Of a stretch of DNA of 64,000 bases, positions 43,441 through 50,669 are shown piece by piece. Position 1 is the stretch's first letter; every line of letters begins with the position of its first letter. The notes beneath the pieces were generated by a model. That model was not told the origin of the DNA. It worked only from the letters and a program-made list of their open reading frames with translations, and searched no databases. A program made the position numbers and the translations under genes. This DNA comes from Crossiella equi (GTDB lineage: Bacteria > Actinomycetota > Actinomycetes > Mycobacteriales > Pseudonocardiaceae): NCBI RefSeq assembly GCF_017876755.1, contig NZ_JAGIOO010000001.1:186001-250000 (forward strand), written 5' to 3'.

Positions 43441-44343
43441 ATGACCGATCTGGTCATTCGTTCGATCGTGGCTGGCGAGGAACCGCTGGTCGCCGCGCTG
43501 CCGGACCCCGCTGTGGTGGGCCGGGCGCGTTTTGGGCAGGACTACCTGGGCGCGGCGCTGGCTGGTGACTACCGGCCGGAGTGGACGTGGGTCGCCGAGC
43601 GCGGTGGTGTCGTCGTCGCACGGGCGGTGTGGTGGGGCGGCGCGGAGGATGCGGAGCCCCGGCTCCTGGACTGGTTCGACTTCACCGACGCGGAGGCCGC
43701 GGTGGAGTTGTTGCGAACCGCTCCCCTGCGTGGCGAGTTCGAGCTGCGCCTGCCGCCGGGCTGGCGGCAGGACCCGGTGGCGCGGGCGGCGGGTGAGGCT
43801 CGGATCGCGGTGGCGGAGCGGGCTGGCATGCGGGTGCTGGTGGAGCGGTTCCGGTATCGGTGGACACCCGCGTGCGGGCTGCCGGAGCGGCCGGGCCGTT
43901 TGGTGTTCCGGCCGACGCCGGACGAGGACGCGGTGTTGGCCGCTTTCCGGTTGATCCACCAGGGCAGCCTGGACGCGCACGCGCGGTTGCGGATCGAGGA
44001 GGACGGTCTGGAGGCAGCGGCGCTGGAGGAGCTGGAGTACCTGAAGTGGCTGCCGAGCTCGCGGGAGCGGTGGCTGCTGGCCTACACGCCCGGGGGTGAG
44101 CTGGTGGGGCTGACGGTGCCGGGGCACACGCCGTCGGACCCGGTGATCGGCTACATCGGGGTGGTGCCCGCGCAGCGTGGGCATGGCTATGCCTACGACC
44201 TGCTGGCCGAGGCCACGCACGTGCACGCCGAGGACGGCGTGGACCGGGTTGTGGCGGCCACGGACCAGACGAACACGCCCATGGCGGCCACGTTCGCGCG
44301 GGCGGGGTACCCGGTGGAGATGGAGCGGGTGGACCTGGTGTGA
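43441..44343 (+). CDS. GNAT-family N-acetyltransferase
   Basis: 300 residues. The C-terminal half has the GNAT core: VIGYIGVVPAQRGHGYAYDLL (beta4 and the acetyl-CoA loop Q/R-x-x-G-x-G/A) and ATDQTNTPMAATFARAGYPV. The N-terminal half is a degenerate second GNAT fold, as in tandem mycothiol-synthase-like enzymes. Translation seems controlled by an upstream leader ORF and a hairpin over the ribosome site. This layout is typical of inducible antibiotic-resistance or stress genes; the acceptor is unknown. Confidence 0.87.
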   Translation: MTDLVIRSIVAGEEPLVAALPDPAVVGRARFGQDYLGAALAGDYRPEWTWVAERGGVVVARAVWWGGAEDAEPRLLDWFDFTDAEAAVELLRTAPLRGEFELRLPPGWRQDPVARAAGEARIAVAERAGMRVLVERFRYRWTPACGLPERPGRLVFRPTPDEDAVLAAFRLIHQGSLDAHARLRIEEDGLEAAALEELEYLKWLPSSRERWLLAYTPGGELVGLTVPGHTPSDPVIGYIGVVPAQRGHGYAYDLLAEATHVHAEDGVDRVVAATDQTNTPMAATFARAGYPVEMERVDLV

Positions 44344-44395
44344 GGTGGTAGGGGCGGCTCCGGTCGCCCCTCCCCTGTCCGGGCAGACTGCCGGG

Positions 44396-45214
44396 GTGCG
44401 TTTCGCGATCTACGTGCCCTGTTACGGGTCCTATGGCGACCCGGCGCTGCTGGGTGAGCTGGCGGTGCTGGCCGAGGAGTCGGGCTGGGACGGGTTTTTC
44501 GTCTGGGACCACCTGGTGGCGACTCCCCCGGTGGCTGATCCGTGGGTGACGCTGGGTGCGGTCGCGGTGCGGACGAGCCGGTTGGTGTTCGGGCCGATGA
44601 TCGTGCCGTTGCCGCGTCGGCGGCCGTGGAAGCTGGCGACCGAGGCGGCGACGGTGCAGCGGTTGTCGGGTGGGCGGTTGCGGTTGGGGCTGGGCATGGG
44701 GGTGCCCCGGGACTACGCGTTGTTCGGCGAGGAGGAGTCGGCTTCGGCGCGGGCGGCGCGCTTCCGGGAGGGTGTGGAGCTGCTGGGCCGGTTCTTCGCC
44801 GGGGAGGAGGTGCGGCACGAGGGTGCGCACTTCCGGGTGGACGGGGTGCGGTTCGGGGCGGTCGAGGTGCCGTTGTGGACGAGTGGGTTGTGGCCGCGGC
44901 GGGTGCCGTTCCTGGCGGCGGAGCGGGTGGACGGGTTGTTCCCGATCATCCGGGACGAGGCGCGGGGTGGGTTCGCGTTGCCGTCGCCGGAGCAGGCGGC
45001 GGAGATCAAGGCCTCGTTCGTGGCCTCGGGTGGCCGGGCGGATGCGGATCTGGCGGTGTGGGGCAGTGACCGGGTGCCGTCGGCGGGTGCGGTGTCGGAG
45101 TACGCCGAGGCCGGGGTGACGTGGTTGCTGTGGGACGGGTGGCGGCTGTCGGTGGCGGAGCTACGGGCGGTGGTGGCGGCCGGTCCCCCGCGTGGTTCCG
45201 ACACCTCCAGGTGA
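44396..45214 (+). CDS. LLM-class (F420-dependent type) oxidoreductase
   Basis: 272 residues from GTG 44396. The luciferase-like TIM barrel is evident: ELAVLAEESGWDGFFVWDHL, PWVTLGAVAVRTSRLVFGPM, PWKLATEAATVQRLSGGRL followed by LGLGMG and the conserved REGVELLGRFFAGEEV loop. In actinobacteria such proteins mostly use F420; FMN is possible. It starts 52 bases after the GNAT stop and may share its transcript. Confidence 0.88.
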   Translation: MRFAIYVPCYGSYGDPALLGELAVLAEESGWDGFFVWDHLVATPPVADPWVTLGAVAVRTSRLVFGPMIVPLPRRRPWKLATEAATVQRLSGGRLRLGLGMGVPRDYALFGEEESASARAARFREGVELLGRFFAGEEVRHEGAHFRVDGVRFGAVEVPLWTSGLWPRRVPFLAAERVDGLFPIIRDEARGGFALPSPEQAAEIKASFVASGGRADADLAVWGSDRVPSAGAVSEYAEAGVTWLLWDGWRLSVAELRAVVAAGPPRGSDTSR

Positions 45215-45242
45215 ATCCGGCACCGTTTATATAATCCCCGTG

Positions 45243-45248
45243 GTATGT
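45243..45248 (+). promoter_or_regulatory. -10 box of the arsR-AHSA1 operon
   Basis: TATGTT ends 7 bases before the arsR GTG (45256), suggesting a leaderless transcript. The AT-rich TTTATATAAT stretch just upstream (about 45226-45235) is unusual for this genome and may hold the repressor site. Confidence 0.5.
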
Positions 45249-45255
45249 TGTCCTC

Positions 45256-45579
45256 GTGCCCGCGACCTTCGAAGTACTCGCCGAACCGACCCGCCGTCGC
45301 ATCCTCGACCTGCTGCTGGAGCGGCCGCGCCTGGTCGGGGAGCTCACCGAGCACCTCGGCCTCACCCAGCCCGGCACGTCCAAGCACCTGCGGGTGCTGC
45401 GGGAGGCGGGTCTGGTGCACGTGCGGCCGGACGCGCAGCGGCGCTGGTACGAGCTGCGCCCGGAGCCGCTGGCCGAGATCGACGAGTGGATCGCCCCCTA
45501 CCGCAAGCTGTGGCAGCAGCGCCTGAACGCGTTGGAGAGCCACCTCGACACGATGCCCGAGGAGCAGGACACCCCATGA
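45256..45579 (+). CDS. ArsR-family transcriptional regulator
   Basis: 107 residues. The winged helix is EVLAEPTRRRILDLLLE, VGELTEHLGLTQPGTSKHLR (recognition), VLREAGLVHVRPDAQRRWYELR (wing). Cysteines for metal sensing are absent, as in the subgroup paired with AHSA1 proteins. The stop overlaps the next gene by ATGA. It probably represses its own operon. Confidence 0.92.
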   Translation: MPATFEVLAEPTRRRILDLLLERPRLVGELTEHLGLTQPGTSKHLRVLREAGLVHVRPDAQRRWYELRPEPLAEIDEWIAPYRKLWQQRLNALESHLDTMPEEQDTP

Positions 45580-45986
45580 GCGCCGACACCACCGAACTGC
45601 CCGACGGCCGGGTGGCCCTGCGGGTCGAACGCGAGCTGCGGCACCCCGTGGCCAAGGTCTGGCGGGCGCTGACCACGCCGGAACACCTCAGTGCCTGGTA
45701 CCCGTTCACCGTGGTCGAGTTCGACCTGCGACCCGGTGGGGTGATCCGGTTCGACGACGGCGAGGGCACCTTCTACGACGGTGAGGTGCTGGAGGTCGAG
45801 CCGCCGCACGTGTTCGCCTTCCGCGAGGTCGACGACGTGCTGCACCTGGCCCTGTCCCCCACACTGGAGGGCTCGCGCCTGGTGCTCACCCACACGTTCA
45901 GCAAATCCGCGCAGTACGGCAACTACGCCTCGGGCTGGCAGCGCTGCCTGGACGAGCTGACCGCGGTGCTGGACAAGGACGACTGA
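45576..45986 (+). CDS. AHSA1/SRPBCC-domain protein
   Basis: 136 residues. The fold is given by LRVERELRHPVAKVWRALTT, PEHLSAWYPF, the central GEVLEVEPPHVFAFRE and a C-terminal helix ending WQRCLDELTAVLD. It is co-translated with the arsR gene, a very common actinobacterial pair, often in solvent or stress response. Direct ligand unknown. Confidence 0.9.
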   Translation: MSADTTELPDGRVALRVERELRHPVAKVWRALTTPEHLSAWYPFTVVEFDLRPGGVIRFDDGEGTFYDGEVLEVEPPHVFAFREVDDVLHLALSPTLEGSRLVLTHTFSKSAQYGNYASGWQRCLDELTAVLDKDD

Positions 45987-46120
45987 ACCGGCCCGGCTCC
46001 CAGAGTCGCTCTCCCCGTGCCGGGCATCTCACCGGATCCCCGCCGATCGGCGCTCGACCGGCGCAACCCGGCCACGCCACGCTCCCCTCCCACCCGTACC
46101 CCGAAACCCTGGAGTCCCCC

Positions 46121-46900
46121 GTGCAGTTGCTCCGCCTCGACCGGGAGCCGTCCGGCCTGGCCGTGCTCACCATCGACGCGCCGCCCCTGAACCTCTACAC
46201 CCGGCAGTTGCAGGAGAAGCTCCTGGCGGCGGTCGCCGAGCTGGAGGCCACCCCGGCACGGGCGTTGCTGATGCGGGCGGAGGGCAAGCTGGTCAGCGGT
46301 GGTGTGGACGTGCGCCTGTTCGACGAGCAGGCTGACAGCGCGGCGGCCAAGCAGCTCTTCGACGAGATGCTCGACCTGCCCGACCGCCTGGCCGCGCTCC
46401 CCTTCCCCACGGTCTTCGCCGCGCACGGCCTCTGCCTCACCTGGGCCTTCGAGCTGGCGGTGGCGTGTGACCTGCTGCTGGCCAGTGAGAAGGCTTCCTT
46501 CGGCCTGGTGGAGAACGTGATCGGCCTGACTCCGACCATGGGCGGCACCCAGCGCCTGGCCGCGCGGGCGGGGGTGGCGCGGGCCAAGGAGTTCGTCTAC
46601 ACCGGCGACCGCTACCCGGCAGCGGTCCTGCACACCTGGGGCGTGGTCAACCAGGTCCTCCCCGCGGAGGGCTTCGCCGAAGCGGCCCACACGTTCGCCA
46701 CCCGGCTGGCCGCGGGTCCGACCAAGGCCCACGCGGCCACCAAACAGGTCCTGGCCCACTACGAACGGGGCGGCGTCGCCGAGGCCAACGCCCACGTCAC
46801 CACGATCGCCGCGGGCCTGTTCGACACCGAGGACCTGCGGGGTGCCGTCCGCTCCTTCCTCACCGAGGGCCCGGGCAAGGCAACGTTCAGCGGCAAGTAG
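46121..46900 (+). CDS. Enoyl-CoA hydratase/isomerase-family protein
   Basis: 259 residues from GTG 46121. The crotonase fold shows in LAVLTIDAPPLNLYT, RALLMRAEGKLVSGGVDVRL (oxyanion loop), FPTVFAAHGLCLTWAFELAV and ASFGLVENVIGLTPTMGGTQ. The Glu usual for hydratase activity is present in the second motif region (VENVIGL) but the first is replaced (GLCLTWAFE), so the exact reaction is uncertain. It stands alone, 134 bases after the AHSA1 gene; that gap holds only a weak GC-rich inverted repeat. Confidence 0.86.
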   Translation: MQLLRLDREPSGLAVLTIDAPPLNLYTRQLQEKLLAAVAELEATPARALLMRAEGKLVSGGVDVRLFDEQADSAAAKQLFDEMLDLPDRLAALPFPTVFAAHGLCLTWAFELAVACDLLLASEKASFGLVENVIGLTPTMGGTQRLAARAGVARAKEFVYTGDRYPAAVLHTWGVVNQVLPAEGFAEAAHTFATRLAAGPTKAHAATKQVLAHYERGGVAEANAHVTTIAAGLFDTEDLRGAVRSFLTEGPGKATFSGK

Positions 46901-47050
46901 CCAGGTCCCGGGGCACCACCACCGGCAGGCGCACCCCACTGACGGGTCTCGTCTGGTCCGTGTCCCGGAAGTCGTCAGAGCATCCCCGTGGTCCAGCGCC
47001 GTTCACCCGGTTGCCGGCGAGTGCTCAGGCGCGCACCCGGGGGCGCTCGT

Positions 47051-47626
47051 TCAGGGGCGGTCGGCCCAGCAGTTCACGGCCAGGCGGCCGGTGTTGCCCA
47101 GGTCGATGCCGCCTCGGACGGGCACGATCTGGGCCGGTTGTCCGGCGGCGGGGGCGACCTCCAGGGAGTGGCCGTTGGTCGGGGACACCGTCGAGTCGGT
47201 CACGGTGTTGCGCCACAGCACCCGGGCGGTCGTGCGGTCGCCAGGGCGCAGTCGCACCGGGCGGGGTGGGGCGTCGTAGACGTCCGGGGCGCTGACCGGT
47301 GCGGAGCCGTTGCTGACGGTGATGGTCAGCGGCTTGCGGTTCTCGTCCAGGACCCGGATCCTCGGAAAGCCGTTCGCGGTGTAGTCCCGGGTGCCGCAGT
47401 TGGTGAGGACGATGCCGAGGGCGCGCAGGCCCAGTGCGCCCTCCACCTCCTCCGCGGTGATCAGGACGCCCTCCGCCGGGCAGACCGGTGCCGCGGTGGT
47501 CGTGCTCGGCGGGGTGGGCAGGGACGGGAGCGGCGGCAGCGGGGCCGAGGCCGGTGTGGGGCGGCCGCAGGCGGTGAGCAGGGCGGTCGCGCAGAACAGG
47601 GCGGCGAGGCGAGTTGTTGCGGGCAA
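47051..47626 (-). CDS. DUF4232 lipoprotein
   Basis: 191 residues from TTG 47626, which has GGAG 10 bases upstream and places a signal peptide directly at the N-terminus; the frame extends further without support. The lipobox is LLTAC, followed by a Pro/Ser/Thr-rich linker. The DUF4232 domain contains ALGLRALGIVLTNCGTRDYT, NGFPRIRVLDE and LEVAPAAGQPAQIVP. Extracellular, lipid-anchored, function unknown. The gap from 46901 to 47050 shows nothing definite. Confidence 0.85.
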   Translation of the reverse strand: MPATTRLAALFCATALLTACGRPTPASAPLPPLPSLPTPPSTTTAAPVCPAEGVLITAEEVEGALGLRALGIVLTNCGTRDYTANGFPRIRVLDENRKPLTITVSNGSAPVSAPDVYDAPPRPVRLRPGDRTTARVLWRNTVTDSTVSPTNGHSLEVAPAAGQPAQIVPVRGGIDLGNTGRLAVNCWADRP

Positions 47627-47717
47627 GGCTCGTCCGCTCCGGTGTTCGGGGTGGTGGGGTAACCGCGGGCCCGGTCGCGTGGGTGCCGTGACCGGGCCCG
47701 CGGTCAGCATTACTTGA

Positions 47718-48860
47718 TCACACTTCGAGCTGTGAGTGGAAGAATTTCCGCACATCCGCCACCAACAGGTCAGGCTCCTCCATGGCCGCGAAGTGGCCGC
47801 CGCGGTCGAACTCGACCCAGTGCACGAGGGTGGGGTTGGCGCGTTCGGCCAGGCGGCGCACCGGGGCGGCGATGTCGTGTGGGAAGACCGCGACGCCGAA
47901 GGGTCGGGTCAGGGGTTCGACCTTGCCCCAGTTGCGCACCGACTCGTAGTACAGCCGCGCGGAGGAGCCCGCGGTGGCGGTGAGCCAGTAGAGCATCACG
48001 TTGGTCAGCATGCGGTCGCGGTCCACCGCGTCCTCGGGCACGGAGGTGGAGTCGGTCCACTCGCGGAACTTCTCCACGATCCAGGCGAGCTGGCCCACCG
48101 GCGAGTCGGTGAGGCCGTAGGCCAGGGTCTGCGGGCGGGTGGACTGGATCTTCATGTAGCCGGAGAGCTCGTCCTGGTAGTGCTGGAGCCCGGCCAGGCG
48201 GGTGCGCTCCTCGTCGGTGAGGTCGGTGACCTCGGGGTCGGGGCGGCTGAGGAGCATGTTCACGTGCACGGCGTGCACGTGCTCGGGGTCCTGGACGCCG
48301 AGCTGGTAGGAGATCGTGGAGCCCCAGTCGCCGCCCTGGGCGCCGTAGCGGTCGTAGCCGAGGCGGCGCATGAGCTCGGCGAAGGCGTCGGCGATGCGGC
48401 GGACGGTCCAGCCGGTGCTGGTGGTGGGGCCGGAGAAGCCGTAGCCGGGGATGGACGGGATCACCAGGTGGAAGGCGGGGCTGGTGGTGTCGCCGTGGGC
48501 GCGGGGATCGGTGAGCGGGCCGATGACGTCGAGGAACTCCACGACCGAGCCGGGCCAGCCGTGGGTCATGATCAGGGGGAAGGCGTCCGGCTCGGGTGAG
48601 CGCACGTGCAGGAAGTGCACGTTCTGGCCGTCGATCTCGGTGGTGAACTGCGGGTGGGAGTTCAGCCGTTCCTCCTGGGCGCGCCAGTCGTACTGGTGGC
48701 GCCAGTACTCGGCGAGCTCGCGCACGTAGCCCAGCGGGATGCCGTAGTCCCAGCCGACTCCGGGGAGCTCCTCGGGCCAGCGGGTCAGGTCGAGACGGGT
48801 GTTGAGGTCGTCGAGCTGGGACTGCGGGATGTCGATGCGGAACGGCTTGATCTCGCTCAT
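47718..48860 (-). CDS. Epoxide hydrolase (alpha/beta hydrolase, EHN domain)
   Basis: 380 residues from ATG 48860. The N-terminal EHN domain has [11 protein letters not shown] and [20 protein letters not shown]. The hydrolase core shows the oxyanion motif HGWPGS, the nucleophile Asp in [12 protein letters not shown], a substrate Tyr region ([18 protein letters not shown]), and the late His in [13 protein letters not shown]. Members convert epoxides to diols, like juvenile-hormone-type and microsomal-type hydrolases. It runs in the same direction as the glycosylase gene, 73 bases downstream of it. Confidence 0.93.
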   Translation of the reverse strand: MSEIKPFRIDIPQSQLDDLNTRLDLTRWPEELPGVGWDYGIPLGYVRELAEYWRHQYDWRAQEERLNSHPQFTTEIDGQNVHFLHVRSPEPDAFPLIMTHGWPGSVVEFLDVIGPLTDPRAHGDTTSPAFHLVIPSIPGYGFSGPTTSTGWTVRRIADAFAELMRRLGYDRYGAQGGDWGSTISYQLGVQDPEHVHAVHVNMLLSRPDPEVTDLTDEERTRLAGLQHYQDELSGYMKIQSTRPQTLAYGLTDSPVGQLAWIVEKFREWTDSTSVPEDAVDRDRMLTNVMLYWLTATAGSSARLYYESVRNWGKVEPLTRPFGVAVFPHDIAAPVRRLAERANPTLVHWVEFDRGGHFAAMEEPDLLVADVRKFFHSQLEV

Positions 48861-48933
48861 GCCGCCACGGTAGGCCGCAAGGAGGACAGCTTCGGTCCTC
48901 GTTGTGGCCTCCTCCGTGGTTGTCCGGCAACCG

Positions 48934-49506
48934 TCAGGATTTGGCGGCGGCCTTGGCGGCCTTCTTGAACTCCCGCACCTCGACCAGGGTGGTGGAGTCC
49001 ACCACGTCGGCCACACTGCGCCGGGAGCCGTCCTCGCCGTAGGCGCCCGCGGCGCTCTGCCAGCCGGTCGGGGTGATGCCGCGCTGCTTGCCGAGCAGGG
49101 CCAGGAAGATGCGGGCCTTCTGGTCGCCGAAGCCAGGCAGGGCCTTGAGGCGCTTGAGCACCTCCTTGCCGTCCGGGTCGCCGTCGGTCCACAGGCGGCT
49201 GACCTCGCCGTCGTAGTGCTTGACGAGGTAGGCGGCCAGGTCCTGCAGGCGCTTGCCCATGGAGCCCGGGAAGCGGTGCACGGCGGGCACCTGGGACATG
49301 ACGGCGGTGAAGGCCTCGGGGTCCATCTCGGCGATGCGCCGCACGTCCAGGTCGCCGAGCCGGTCGGCCAGGACGCGGGGTCCCTTGAACGCCTTCTCCA
49401 TGGGGATCTGCTGGTCCAGCAGCATGCCGAAGAGCAGGGCCAGGTGGCTCTCGGTGAGCAGGGCGTCCGCGGCCGGGTCCTGGGCCAGGCACAACGTGCG
49501 AGTCAT
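48934..49506 (-). CDS. HhH-GPD base-excision DNA glycosylase-like protein
   Basis: 190 residues from ATG 49506. The helical glycosylase fold has [20 protein letters not shown] and a helix-hairpin-helix in [20 protein letters not shown]. The catalytic Asp loop of larger enzymes is not obvious (GITPTGWQ replaces it), as in the short actinobacterial subgroup of this family. It probably recognises or excises damaged bases; specificity is unknown. It is divergent from a VOC gene with 21 bases between starts. Confidence 0.86.
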   Translation of the reverse strand: MTRTLCLAQDPAADALLTESHLALLFGMLLDQQIPMEKAFKGPRVLADRLGDLDVRRIAEMDPEAFTAVMSQVPAVHRFPGSMGKRLQDLAAYLVKHYDGEVSRLWTDGDPDGKEVLKRLKALPGFGDQKARIFLALLGKQRGITPTGWQSAAGAYGEDGSRRSVADVVDSTTLVEVREFKKAAKAAAKS

Positions 49507-49527
49507 GCCGGTAAGGATGGCAGTACC

Positions 49528-49926
49528 GTGCCGGAGGTGACTGCCTTGGGTGCGCTCCAGTGTGTCGTCCTGGACTGTCCGGCTCCCCGGGAGCTGGCCG
49601 GGTTCTACCGGGGGCTGCTCGGTGGTGAGGTCGACCGGCCGGACCGGCGGTGGAGCCTGGACGCGGAGTGGTCGACGCTGCACCTGCCCGGCGGGGTGGT
49701 GCTGGCCTTCCAGTACGTGCGCGACCACCGGCCGCCGGTGTGGGGTGATCCGGCGCGGCCGCAGCAGTCGCACCTGGACGTGGACGTCACCGATCTGGCC
49801 GCGGCGCGGGAGTACGTGCTGGCCCACGGCGGGCGGGTGTTGCCCGGGCCGCCCGACCGGGGCTGGACGGTGTGCTCGGACCCGGCCGGGCACACCTTCT
49901 GCTTGCTGCACCCGCGTGTGTCCTGA
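49528..49926 (+). CDS. VOC-family (glyoxalase/bleomycin-resistance) protein
   Basis: 132 residues from GTG 49528 (GTG 49537 is an alternative). A TAAGGA -10 box at 49511-49516 lies 11 bases upstream. Paired beta-alpha-beta3 units show in LGALQCVVLDCPAPRELAGF and QSHLDVDVTDLAAAREYVLA, with the end GWTVCSDPAGHTFCLLHP. Typical of small actinobacterial VOC proteins that bind or modify xenobiotics. Convergent with the tetR gene, with a hairpin between. Confidence 0.86.
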   Translation: MPEVTALGALQCVVLDCPAPRELAGFYRGLLGGEVDRPDRRWSLDAEWSTLHLPGGVVLAFQYVRDHRPPVWGDPARPQQSHLDVDVTDLAAAREYVLAHGGRVLPGPPDRGWTVCSDPAGHTFCLLHPRVS

Positions 49927-49929
49927 CCG

Positions 49930-49955
49930 CCCCACCTGTGGCACCACAGCTGGGG
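49930..49955. terminator. Hairpin between convergent VOC and tetR genes
   Basis: CCCCA-C-CTGTG and CACAG-C-TGGGG arms (49930-49940 and 49945-49955) form a stem with one C-C mismatch and a small loop. It sits 4 bases after the VOC stop and 20 bases past the tetR stop, so it can end both transcripts. It overlaps repeat copy B. Confidence 0.6.
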
Positions 49956-49980
49956 TGTCGGGCGTTGGCGCTGGTCAGCG
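49942..49980. repeat. Copy B of a two-copy gene-end repeat
   Basis: Read on the minus strand, the 18-base block at 49980-49963 (containing the tetR stop TGA) matches 11531-11548 with one difference, and the 16-base block at 49957-49942 matches 11558-11573 exactly. The gap is 5 bases here and 9 in copy A. Both copies end a transcription-factor gene. Confidence 0.6.
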
Positions 49981-50601
49981 CTCCAGGCCGCGGATGATGA
50001 GGTCGAGTCCGGCGGTGTAGCGGCGGTCGAAGTCGGTGAACAGCTCGGGTCCGGCCTGGATGCTGAGCGGGGTGCGTTCGCCGTCCATGCGTGCGGTGCG
50101 GGCGGCCAGGTCGTAGCTGGGGTCGCGCTCCCCCGGCATGGGCTGCACGGCCTGTTCCTCGATCACGAAGCCGATGGTGAAGTGGTAGACGGTGCTGAAG
50201 GCGGTCGCCGCCTCGGCCAGGGTGAAGCCCGCCTCGGTGAACACGGTGAGCGCGCGTTCCATCGCGGTGTACATGCCGGTGTCGGTCAGGTGTGTGCCCG
50301 CGACCATGCGTGCCCCGTCCCGGTGGGCCAGCAGCGCCTGGCGCAGGCCGTGGCCGAGGCGGCGGGCGACTTCCCGCCAGTCCAGCCCGGACCAGTCGGC
50401 GTCCGGGCCGTCGGTGGCCGCGACGAGGACCCGGGTGGCCATCTCGTCGACGAGCTCCTGCTTGTTCTTGAAGTGCCAGTACAGGGCTGGGGCCTGGACG
50501 TCGAGCCTGGTGGCGATGCGGCGCAGGGTGAGCGCCTCGAGCCCGACCTCGTTGAGCACCTCGAGTGCGGTGCGCACCACAGTCATGCGATCCAGAGCCA
50601 T
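49975..50601 (-). CDS. TetR-family transcriptional regulator (TetR_C type)
   Basis: 208 residues from ATG 50601 (an in-frame ATG at 50625 lies in the operator region and is less likely). The helix-turn-helix is LTLRRIATRLDVQAPALYWHF followed by KNKQELVDEMA, as in tetracycline-repressor-type proteins. The C-terminal domain has FSTVYHFTIGFVIEEQA. It is divergent from an FAD monooxygenase with a 30-base palindrome between, the classical TetR/resistance-gene layout. Confidence 0.92.
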   Translation of the reverse strand: MALDRMTVVRTALEVLNEVGLEALTLRRIATRLDVQAPALYWHFKNKQELVDEMATRVLVAATDGPDADWSGLDWREVARRLGHGLRQALLAHRDGARMVAGTHLTDTGMYTAMERALTVFTEAGFTLAEAATAFSTVYHFTIGFVIEEQAVQPMPGERDPSYDLAARTARMDGERTPLSIQAGPELFTDFDRRYTAGLDLIIRGLER

Positions 50602-50610
50602 GGTTGACAG

Positions 50611-50660
50611 CTTAACGCCGTTCAAGCAAGCTTAACGCCATTAAATTTAACCGCGTTAAG
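50611..50660. promoter_or_regulatory. TetR operator region
   Basis: CTTAACGCCATTAAA (50631-50645) and TTTAACCGCGTTAAG (50646-50660) form a 30-base palindrome with two mismatched pairs. A further half-site CTTAACGCCGTT lies at 50611-50622, 20 bases earlier in the same orientation. The right end merges with the AAGGAG ribosome site of the monooxygenase gene, so repressor binding and translation signals overlap. Confidence 0.7.
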
Positions 50661-50669
50661 GAGCGTGGC

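Noticed and set aside
45990-46025. CCCGGC/GCCGGG inverted repeat after the AHSA1 gene as terminator
   Set aside because: Arms are only six bases with a loop of over 20, which is expected by chance at this base composition.
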